The notes under the pieces: model-generated
What the model was told of the DNA's origin: nothing
Database searches by the model: none
What the model saw: only the letters and a program-made list of their open reading frames with translations
NCBI GenBank assembly: GCA_903958265.1
Contig: CAJBSQ010000040.1
Coordinates: forward strand, 1-16,337
Length of the DNA: 16,337 nt
Origin: an uncultured Planctomycetaceae bacterium
GTDB lineage: Bacteria; Planctomycetota; Planctomycetia; Pirellulales; UBA1268
Direction of reading: 5' to 3'
In this document: positions 7,801 to 13,691 of the stretch, one piece after another
Numbering within the stretch: the stretch's first letter is position 1
How the letters are laid out: every line of letters begins with the position of its first letter
Made by a program: the position numbers and the translations under genes

Positions 7801-8570
7801 TCGGGGATCGTCACGGCCGGCCGATCACGGAGCACGTCGCGGAACTGTAGGCCGAACTCGATCCAGCCGACGGTGTGCTGCGTGTGGCGGTAGGTCTGGT
7901 CGCCGGCGAAAAAGAGGAGATCAGGATCGAGGGCCTTGAGGTTCGCCACCAGCTCGTCCCGCGGGCCCGTCGTGCTCGACGAGTTGCAGGAGAGCACGGC
8001 CACGCAGAGCCGCTCTTGCTCGGCGGGATCGCGGCGGATTCTGCCCGTGAACTCGGCGGTGTCGCCGTGCCGCACGCGGTAGGGCACCGACACGGAGGGA
8101 TCCCAGCCGGCGACGCGGAAGTGGGTGTCCCAGCCTGGATAGAGCACCGGGGCCCGGGCCACCTCTTCCCAGCCGCCGCCGCGATCCACCTCGAGGCGGG
8201 CCTCCATCGACTCTCCCGGCTTCAGGGGAAAGAGCTGTGCGGTGAGCTTCAGCGTCGCCGGTCCGCCCGTCGGTTTCACGTCGACGGTGTAGACCGCAAA
8301 GGCGATCACGTGCGCCCGCGGCACGTCGACCGCGAAGGGCCGGGGGGCCTTGGCTCCTTGCCGGCCGTCACCAGACACGGCACGAGTGTCGGTCCACCAG
8401 TCGCCGGTGGCCCAGCCGTCGAGCAGCGGAAACTCACTGCCAAACGGAGCTGGGTCGAGCGCAGCCGGCACGGCCGCATGGCTGTCATCCGCCGCCCGGG
8501 CGGCTTGCGGCGAAGCGCAGGCCACCGCCATGATGATGGCGGCCGGTAGTCCGATCGAGCGTGTCTTCAC
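4863..8570 (-). CDS. Secreted PhoD-like metallophosphoesterase fused to a six-hairpin glycosidase-like domain
   Basis: A 1235-residue exported protein (signal peptide ending AARA at about residue 26). Residues 40-190 look like the beta-rich N-terminal domain of PhoD proteins. The phosphoesterase core follows: SCN (C195, the position of the PhoD iron-ligand cysteine), FFAGDQTY (D224), PDDHD (D257-D260), LEDRKF and LCGDQH (D448, H450). Residues 600-850 are probably beta-rich. From about 850 the sequence resembles an (alpha/alpha)6 glycosidase: ALFVHGAADTFLW, FWNPATGRFVGWIDLDG, NVETYMWSWTGPEVIPWGGQ, ending GFEPGVDGFTVRPRLPRDWP, like the C-terminus of GH78/GH65-type enzymes. Phosphodi/monoesterase plus glycoside hydrolase activity is inferred; the glycosidase family is not certain and its catalytic acids were not assigned. 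The start is taken at GTG 8570, with AGGA upstream, because the signal peptide follows at once. A 7-residue repeat lies in the middle. Confidence 0.85.
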   Translation of the reverse strand: MKTRSIGLPAAIIMAVACASPQAARAADDSHAAVPAALDPAPFGSEFPLLDGWATGDWWTDTRAVSGDGRQGAKAPRPFAVDVPRAHVIAFAVYTVDVKPTGGPATLKLTAQLFPLKPGESMEARLEVDRGGGWEEVARAPVLYPGWDTHFRVAGWDPSVSVPYRVRHGDTAEFTGRIRRDPAEQERLCVAVLSCNSSSTTGPRDELVANLKALDPDLLFFAGDQTYRHTQHTVGWIEFGLQFRDVLRDRPAVTIPDDHDVGHPNLWGANGKRALEKTGSDGGFYYPATYVNMVQRQQTWHLPDPVDPAPVEQGITVYFTRLVLGGLDLAILEDRKFKTGPKGTIPALGPRPDHITDPAYDRAAIDLPGLELLGSRQLAWLDRWSQDTAGVRAKAVLSQTAFCGAVHMHDKADERLLADLDCNGWPQSGRNAALRLIQRARAVHLCGDQHLAVVVQHGIDAFRDGPWAFTAPAIVNTIYGRWWHPEDERPGASPIAGSPLPWTGDYEDGLGNKLTMVAYANPENIADERTRGDGFGTAVWDFPAKTVEFHCVPRFADRHEGVPAEYPGWPVKVPLEEPQPQRVTTAAPVRFEVPTRDDDMRLLDEMHALHLGTAFIPCTLWDAWLPRSSLWTGPSFRDQYRQAFRDKRVDDAGYVAMQQHRGLAHADGWPFPTWQQGGGVGWHFSVAGDEWAVQAVGLEALKSWTRFGIEGADVAGIEPADGLVVTTTGTAATITTPEFSCPPLVCPFARVEWAVQTPDSSRPTARLDWQVAGDEEWKPERSAAIPLPADGRMHHCHVRLPTNERRLPANHRRRPTDDAAPLTRFRLVVDAPVGTRIVLKSLISAVDSRHPTTGALFVHGAADTFLWTRDVEFLRAVIDRMRRAVRFTLDEFDVRDGKHVEVPWVGHDGRSGLSLAADGTKTIHAGLGVGSNYWDLLPFGGHDAFATLAVYQALERYEKVERGIDAHPEWSITADGRPLSPDEIRGLRGQVAADFQRRFWNPATGRFVGWIDLDGRPYDYGFTFLNTEAVAAGLATDVQAASILAWLDGRRIVEGDTSQGDDIYHWRFGPRSTTRRNVETYMWSWTGPEVIPWGGQVQDGGAVLGFSGFDLLARLRAGTPDDAGQRLREILRWYAEVRQAGGYRDYYAQPGRGTMQGSGTAGGLGLDREFFESILVPQVMLEGFLGFEPGVDGFTVRPRLPRDWPSLTVHGIHFHDQVLDVTARRDGGVSVTTRD
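6119..6181. repeat. Three imperfect 21-bp tandem repeats inside the PhoD-fusion gene
   Basis: Units are at 6119-6139, 6140-6160 and 6161-6181, each close to CGTTCGTGGGGAGCCGC plus four bases. The unit length of 21 keeps frame. On the coding (minus) strand it gives the heptads LPTNERR, LPANHRR and then a diverged RPTDDAA, lying between the putative beta-rich linker and the glycosidase-like domain. A recent microduplication in a surface loop is the simplest reading. Confidence 0.85.
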
Positions 8571-8584
8571 GGGAGGTCCTGAGC
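8571..8584. promoter_or_regulatory. 14-bp divergent gap carrying ribosome binding sites on both strands
   Basis: The sequence GGGAGGTCCTGAGC separates the GTG of the PhoD fusion (minus, 8570-8568) from the ATG of the sulfatase (plus, 8585-8587). On the plus strand GGAGG (8572-8576) is 8 nt from the ATG. On the minus strand AGGA (8580-8577) is 6 nt from the GTG. With this spacing neither promoter fits in the gap, so each gene's promoter or leader must overlap the other gene's 5' coding end. Confidence 0.6.
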
Positions 8585-10018
8585 ATGAAAGGGATCGTTG
8601 GAATCCTGATGGCCGCGGCGACGGCGATATCCGTCGCTCCGTCGGCCCACGGCGACGTGCCCCGGCCAAACGTGCTGTTCATCGCCGTTGACGACCTGCG
8701 GCCGATGCTGGGCTGCTACGGCGACACCACGGTGCAGTCGCCGTGCATCGATGCCTTCGCCGCCTCGGCAACGCGATTTGACCGGGCGTACTGCCAGTTT
8801 GCCCTCTGCAATCCCTCGCGGGCGTCGCTGCTGGCCGGCCGCCGCCCGGAGACGCTCGGTGTCGTCACGCTCGCGACGTTCGTCCGCGACGGAAACCCCG
8901 ATCTGGTCACCCTCCCGGAGCACTTCATGGCTCATGGCTACGAGACGCGGAGCTACGGCAAGATTTTTCACGTGACCAACGGGAACCACGACGACGCACG
9001 TTCGTGGAGCGTGCCGCCGTGGCCTGTCCGCAAGCCGGTGAAGCCGGTCACTCACACCGGCGAGGGGCCCGTCGACGAGACATCCGATCACTCCGACGAC
9101 GATCCGGCCGTTGTCGCCAACGTGGCTGACGATGAACTCGCCGATGGAAAGATCGCCGCCAAGGCGGTCGAGGCCCTTGGCGAGCTGAAGGGCCGGCCGT
9201 TCTTTCTGGCGGTGGGCTTCCACAAGCCGCACCTGCCGTTCGTCGCGCCCCAGCGGTATTGGGACCGCTACGATCCATCCTCCCTCCCGCTGCCTTCCCA
9301 GCCCGACCTGCCGAACGCCGCTCCCGCGTTTGCCAGCAACGACTCGGCGGAACTCCGCCGCTATAAGGGGATTCCCAGGCAAGGGCCGCCGGTCACCGAC
9401 GCCGAGGCCCGGCACCTGATCCACGGCTACCACGCCTGCGTGAGCTATGTCGACGCGCAGGTGGGCAGGGTTCTCGCCGAGCTCGACCGGCTCGGACTGG
9501 CGGAGTCGACCGTGGTCGTGCTCTGGGCTGATCACGGCTACCACCTCGGCGACCAGGGGACGTGGACGAAGCGGACGGCATGGGAGATCGCCACGAGGGT
9601 GCCGCTGGTGATCCGCTGCCCAGGGCGCGGCACGACCGACACGAAGGTGGATGCGATCGTCGAACTCCTCGACATCTACCCCACGCTCGTCGATCTCTGC
9701 GGCCTGCCCGTGCCGCCGAAGCTGGAGGGTAGAAGCCTCGCCCCGCTCCTCGATGACCCTGGCCGCGACTGGCCCAACGTGGCCCGCAGCCTGATCGCAA
9801 AGCAGTCGCCGGAACTCGGCGGCCGAATCACCGGACGAGCCGTCCGCACGCCGCGGTACCGGTGGGTCGAGTGGTCGGGCCGGCCGCTCGCGACCCCCGT
9901 CCACGAGCTTTACGACCATGATTCCGATCCTCTGGAAACCCGCAACATCGCCGACACGCCCGCCGGGATCCGCGTAGTTGCGGACCTCCGCAGCCGATTC
10001 GGCGGCGAGGCCCGCTGA
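8585..10018 (+). CDS. Secreted sulfatase, iduronate-2-sulfatase-like
   Basis: A type I (formylglycine) sulfatase of 477 residues that would hydrolyse sulfate esters, likely on polysaccharides, outside the cytoplasm. A signal peptide (MKGIVGILMAAATAISVAPSAHG) precedes PNVLFIAVDDLRP, whose D36 and D37 are metal ligands. The maturation motif is CNPSR with C75, matching C-x-P-S-R, so a formylglycine-generating enzyme encoded elsewhere is needed. Further family signatures are YGKIFHV, FHKPHLPF, and WADHGYHLGDQG with D316 and H317. The Asp-Asp-Leu-Arg-Pro start and the FHKPHLPF segment point to the iduronate-2-sulfatase-like subgroup common in planctomycetes; the substrate cannot be read from sequence. 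ATG 8585 is preferred over GTG 8561 because GGAGG sits 8 nt upstream. The gene ends only 9 bp from the stop of the convergent PEP-CTERM gene. Confidence 0.94.
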   Translation: MKGIVGILMAAATAISVAPSAHGDVPRPNVLFIAVDDLRPMLGCYGDTTVQSPCIDAFAASATRFDRAYCQFALCNPSRASLLAGRRPETLGVVTLATFVRDGNPDLVTLPEHFMAHGYETRSYGKIFHVTNGNHDDARSWSVPPWPVRKPVKPVTHTGEGPVDETSDHSDDDPAVVANVADDELADGKIAAKAVEALGELKGRPFFLAVGFHKPHLPFVAPQRYWDRYDPSSLPLPSQPDLPNAAPAFASNDSAELRRYKGIPRQGPPVTDAEARHLIHGYHACVSYVDAQVGRVLAELDRLGLAESTVVVLWADHGYHLGDQGTWTKRTAWEIATRVPLVIRCPGRGTTDTKVDAIVELLDIYPTLVDLCGLPVPPKLEGRSLAPLLDDPGRDWPNVARSLIAKQSPELGGRITGRAVRTPRYRWVEWSGRPLATPVHELYDHDSDPLETRNIADTPAGIRVVADLRSRFGGEAR

Positions 10019-10027
10019 ACGGCGAGT

Positions 10028-12361
10028 TTAGCCACGCCGCCGCAGCCGGGCGACGAGTCCGGCGGTGAGCATGACGGACACGATGGCCCACGTGGCTGGC
10101 TCCGGCACGGCAGCGACGGCCCCTGCCGACGTCGGTGAGGCGTTGTAGTTTCCGGCGTTGAACAGGCCGGTGGCCAAGAAGTCCGCCGCGTCGAGGATGT
10201 CCACCACGCCGTCATATCCGAAATCTCCCTCCAGCCACGTTGCCGGCTCGCCGGTGTCGAACTTGCCCAGTGCCAGGAAGTTCGCCGCATCGAGAATGTC
10301 GATCGCCCAGTCGAGGTTCGTATCGCCCGGGGCCGCATACGCGAAGGTCACCGAGCCGTCGCCATTGTCGAGCCAGCCGACCGTTCGCGGAATGCTCTGG
10401 GAGAGTTCGGCGGCAGCGGTGCTCGAGGTGATCCCGCTCGTGCCGGTCCAGGAACCGTCCCCGCGGCCGGTCACGAGCGCCGCCACCATGTCCACCGCCG
10501 GCAGGCCGGCGGCCACCGTGACCATGCCGTTGCCCACGTCCACGAGGCCGCCGGCGGTCGGGGTGAGGCCGCCGACGGTCGTCTGCAACCCAGGGGAGAG
10601 CGATACCGTGCCTCCGGCGAGCGGGATGAGTTTGCTCGCGGCGAGTGCGGAACTGTTGGCCAGGGTCAGCCTGCCCTGCTGCACGGTGGTCGAGCCGGTG
10701 AGCGTGTTGGCCTGATCGATCACGACGGTGCCGGCCCCGGTCTTCTGCACCGGCGTCGAGCCCGCGAGCAGTGGATAGCCGGCCTGCGTCTGGGTCTGCG
10801 TGCCACTGGCCACGTTGATGATGATCACCGGTGCCGCCGTGGACGTGAACAGGAGGTTCAGGTCGTTTCCCGACTGCGCGAGGCTGAACGTGCCGCCGGA
10901 GAGCGCGTTGGTGAATCCGCCGGTGCCGAGCGTCGTCGAACCGGTGACAATTGAAAACTTCTCCGCCGCGAAGTTGCTGATGCCGCCGGCGGCCGTGGCG
11001 ATCCGCCAGGTGTAGCTCTGGCCGGGATTGAAGTTGGCAGCGTTGCCGTCGACCGACGGATTGGTGCCCGAGAGGCTCCAGAGATTGATCGCGAACGGCT
11101 CCGCGACGGTCGCCTGAACATCGAGCACGCCGCTGGTGGTCAGCAGGTCCCAGCCGGTGCCACCCGCGGTGCCCGCCGCATCCGCGATCTGCCAGTTGTA
11201 GTTGCCCAGGGGCCCGAGCGTGACGCTGCCGGTCGTGGTGAGGGTGCCGACGGAGATGCCGGGCGAGAGCCTGGCCGTACCCCCCACGGTGATCGCGCCG
11301 AGCACGGTGCCGTCGCCGGCAAGCGTCTGGCGGCCGGGTACGACGTAGCCCTGCGGAAGTTCAGCGACGTCAAACACGCCTCCCTGCTTGACGATCAGCG
11401 AGAAGGAGTTGACCGTGCCGATGCCGAAGCCGGTCGGGTCCACGGGGTAAAGCGAGTTGGTGCCGAGCGCCAGCGTGCCGGCCGTCACGGTCGTCGCCCC
11501 GGCGTAAGTGTTGGGCCAGTAGAACCGCACCGCGGCGTTCGGGAGGTTGATGTCGAAGCCGAGGTAGCGGGCGGTGGTACCCGTGCCGGCGTTACCGATG
11601 CGGGTGTAGACGTTTATTCCACCGGTGCCGGTGCCGCTGATGGGCAGGATCACGGTCGTGCCCGCTGGGGCGAGCGCGGGCTGGAGCGTGACCGAGTTGT
11701 CGGCCATGTCGGCGTTGGTGGCCGGACCGAGCTGCAGCGGCGACGCCGAGTCGTTGCGGATGAAGCTGCTGGTCCCGACGCCGACGGTCACCAGCCCGAA
11801 CATCTGCGCGTAGGTCTGGCCGAACGTCAGCGGCCCCGAGTCGGCCTCCATGACGATCCCGGTGGTGACGTTGAGCACAGCGTTGGAGGTGAGTGTCGAG
11901 CCGGACGACCACGACGAGAAGGTTTTCGGGTAGGCGCCGCGGAACGTCATCGAGTTGGCGAAGCGTCCGGTGCCCGACACATTGACGTAGCTGTAGTTCC
12001 CGCGGAGCCAGATCTCCGACGTGTTGTGCGTGCCGTCCGGCCCAGGAAGCGAGTCAAAGACGAGGTCGTCGGCGGCGGTCGGGAGCGTGCCCGATCCGAT
12101 CGGAAAGGGATCGGGGGACGAGCCCGACCAGTTGTTGTATCCATTCGCGCTGAAGCCGTCGCCACCGCCCGCCGTTTGACCCCAGCCGGTCTTACCCGTG
12201 CCCATGGTCCACGTGACCGTGGCCGCCGACACCGGCGCAGACACGATCGCGATCAGGCCGATCGCGACGGCAATCCTCACCGCTCGGATGTCGAGCCTGT
12301 TGTTGCTGCGGGTGAGCTGGTGTCCCGCACCACACCCGAGCGCCGACACGATGCCGTTCAT
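10028..12361 (-). CDS. Beta-strand-repeat, dockerin-like, PEP-CTERM surface protein
   Basis: A 777-residue exported structural or adhesin-like protein without a recognisable enzyme domain. A long leader (hydrophobic IAVAIGLIAIVSAPVSA, cleavage near residue 46) precedes the mature start ATVTWTMGTGKTGWGQ. The body is Gly/Thr/Asn-rich with autotransporter-associated beta-strand motifs, such as NTYAGATTVTAGTLALGTNS and VQKTGAGTVVIDQANTLTGS. Two dockerin-like calcium-binding repeats start at residue 679 (GDTNLDWAIDILDAANF, GDFGYDGVVDILDAADF). The PEP-CTERM tail occupies 752-777: VPEPATW, a hydrophobic stretch, then ARLRRRG. The start at 12361 is well supported by GGAGG 5 nt upstream and gives a proper leader; an upstream in-frame ATG (12511) would place 50 unrelated residues before it. 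The last ~180 residues closely match the C-terminus of the NAGPA-type protein, so both are probably processed by the same exosortase. Confidence 0.92.
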   Translation of the reverse strand: MNGIVSALGCGAGHQLTRSNNRLDIRAVRIAVAIGLIAIVSAPVSAATVTWTMGTGKTGWGQTAGGGDGFSANGYNNWSGSSPDPFPIGSGTLPTAADDLVFDSLPGPDGTHNTSEIWLRGNYSYVNVSGTGRFANSMTFRGAYPKTFSSWSSGSTLTSNAVLNVTTGIVMEADSGPLTFGQTYAQMFGLVTVGVGTSSFIRNDSASPLQLGPATNADMADNSVTLQPALAPAGTTVILPISGTGTGGINVYTRIGNAGTGTTARYLGFDINLPNAAVRFYWPNTYAGATTVTAGTLALGTNSLYPVDPTGFGIGTVNSFSLIVKQGGVFDVAELPQGYVVPGRQTLAGDGTVLGAITVGGTARLSPGISVGTLTTTGSVTLGPLGNYNWQIADAAGTAGGTGWDLLTTSGVLDVQATVAEPFAINLWSLSGTNPSVDGNAANFNPGQSYTWRIATAAGGISNFAAEKFSIVTGSTTLGTGGFTNALSGGTFSLAQSGNDLNLLFTSTAAPVIIINVASGTQTQTQAGYPLLAGSTPVQKTGAGTVVIDQANTLTGSTTVQQGRLTLANSSALAASKLIPLAGGTVSLSPGLQTTVGGLTPTAGGLVDVGNGMVTVAAGLPAVDMVAALVTGRGDGSWTGTSGITSSTAAAELSQSIPRTVGWLDNGDGSVTFAYAAPGDTNLDWAIDILDAANFLALGKFDTGEPATWLEGDFGYDGVVDILDAADFLATGLFNAGNYNASPTSAGAVAAVPEPATWAIVSVMLTAGLVARLRRRG

Positions 12362-12621
12362 GACGTCCTCCCGTGAATCGAGAGACCCCAGAGGTGAGGT
12401 CGTCCCGCATAGACACAGCGTACCGGATGCATGGAAGGAGCGAGTGAGCGGGCGTCCGGGTTTGGCGTCGTTGTCTGCCATCTCATGGCGGTGCACGGCG
12501 ACGATCGCCAAGCTTTCGGAGAGTCATAAGCCCAAGATCGTGGAATCGTAAAAGATTCGCGCCGCTGCCATGGCGGCCGCAGCGATAGACGCCGCGTTCG
12601 GCCGAGGCGTAAACTCGAGTT
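12362..12621. promoter_or_regulatory. Divergent intergenic region (PEP-CTERM gene / DUF1559 gene)
   Basis: 260 bp between outward-facing start codons that must hold promoters for both flanking genes. It includes the strong ribosome binding site GGAGG of the minus-strand gene. Two short inverted repeats are visible: GGCGA-CGA-TCGCC (12497-12509) and GAATC-GTAAAA-GATTC (12543-12558). No confident -35/-10 pair could be assigned on either strand, and no small gene was recognised. Confidence 0.3.
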
Positions 12622-13656
12622 ATGAGGCACTACACGCACGTCTCGCGCACTCGCGGCTTCACGCTCGTGGAACTGCTGGTCGTGATCGCGATCATCGCGA
12701 CGCTGATTGGGCTGTTGCTGCCTGCGGTGCAGTCGGCACGAGAGGCCGCGCGTCGAACCGCGTGCAAGAACAACCTCAAGCAGCTCGGCATGGCCGTCCA
12801 CACCCACGAGTCGGCGAAGAAGTCGTTTCCGGTGGGCTTTGGCATCTCCAACGAGTTTTGGTCGGCCCGCATCCTGCCGTTTATGGAGGAGCAGGCCCTC
12901 TATGACACGCTCCTTTGGATCGATCCGCCCACGGGCATCTGGAACAAGCCCAGCCATCCCGATCGGACGGCCTGCGAGATGGTGGTGAAGGGATTTCGCT
13001 GTCCGAGCATGGACCAGCCGGAGCACGTCAAGTCGCAGGACGACACGATGGCCTATCCGATTCTTCTGCGGGTGCCGGTCAGCTATCGCGGGGTGGCCGG
13101 GGCGAAGGTGTCGTCAGACGACGTCAGCAGCATGTCGCCGGGCTACACCACCGCGGAGGGCTATTGCTCGCTCAAGGACGTCGATCTCTGTGACGGCGTG
13201 ATGATCGGGGCGCGGCGTCTCGACAGGCCCGCGTTTGGTGTCAGGTTTGGTGAGGTGCAAGATGGCACGTCGAAGACCATGGTGATTGCCGAGAGCTATA
13301 CGCGGCACCAGTATTCGAGGGACGGCAACGGTATGGATTTCTGGGCGATGTTTGGGCCGCAACTCGCCACCTGGAAGCCTGGCAGCAAGGCCGGATCGGA
13401 GTTTTCCGAGGCCTTAGGTTCGGCAGTGATCCCGATCAATACGATCAAGAACGACGAGCGGCAGCGGGCACAGAGTCCCTCGTATGCCGGGAGCAGCGGG
13501 CAGCTTCTTGAAATGGCATTTGGCAGCTACCACCCGGTCGGGGCTGGCTTCGCGTTCGCCGATGGGTCGGTTCGCTGGTTGTCTGATGACCTCGACATGA
13601 CGGTGTACCGCGCCCTGGCCACCCGTGCGGGCGGCGAGATGACGGGCGACTACTGA
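12622..13656 (+). CDS. DUF1559 domain protein with type IV prepilin-like leader
   Basis: A 344-residue member of the DUF1559 family that is greatly expanded in planctomycetes. The N-terminus is a class III/prepilin signal: RTRGFTLVELLVVIAIIATL, with predicted prepilin peptidase cleavage between G12 and F13. E17 stands at position 5 of the mature protein and a hydrophobic helix runs to about residue 34. The family segment LLLPAVQSAREAARRTACKNNLKQLGMA follows directly. Near the C-terminus GAGFAFADGSVRWLSDD matches the conserved DUF1559 ending. Processing and assembly by a type II secretion or type IV pilus-like machinery is inferred; no biochemical function is established. The ribosome binding site is weak (GAGG at about 12604-12607, too far from the ATG), but the leader fixes the start. 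The dehydrogenase gene follows 35 bp downstream on the same strand, suggesting an operon. Confidence 0.93.
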   Translation: MRHYTHVSRTRGFTLVELLVVIAIIATLIGLLLPAVQSAREAARRTACKNNLKQLGMAVHTHESAKKSFPVGFGISNEFWSARILPFMEEQALYDTLLWIDPPTGIWNKPSHPDRTACEMVVKGFRCPSMDQPEHVKSQDDTMAYPILLRVPVSYRGVAGAKVSSDDVSSMSPGYTTAEGYCSLKDVDLCDGVMIGARRLDRPAFGVRFGEVQDGTSKTMVIAESYTRHQYSRDGNGMDFWAMFGPQLATWKPGSKAGSEFSEALGSAVIPINTIKNDERQRAQSPSYAGSSGQLLEMAFGSYHPVGAGFAFADGSVRWLSDDLDMTVYRALATRAGGEMTGDY

Positions 13657-13666
13657 GACCCCGAGT

Positions 13667-13683
13667 CGAGCCGCTGCGGCTCG
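13667..13683 (+). promoter_or_regulatory. Small GC-rich hairpin in the 35-bp gap before the dehydrogenase gene
   Basis: CGAGCCG (13667-13673), loop CTG, CGGCTCG (13677-13683): a perfect 7-bp stem ending 8 nt before the ATG at 13692. There is no T-run, so it is not a classical terminator. It could modulate translation or transcription of the downstream gene relative to DUF1559, or simply reflect high GC content. Confidence 0.35.
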
Positions 13684-13691
13684 GAATCGTG

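Noticed and set aside
8567..9919. 450-codon minus-strand frame opposite the sulfatase
   Set aside because: The sulfatase catalytic motifs are all on the plus strand; the antisense frame is a GC-driven shadow.
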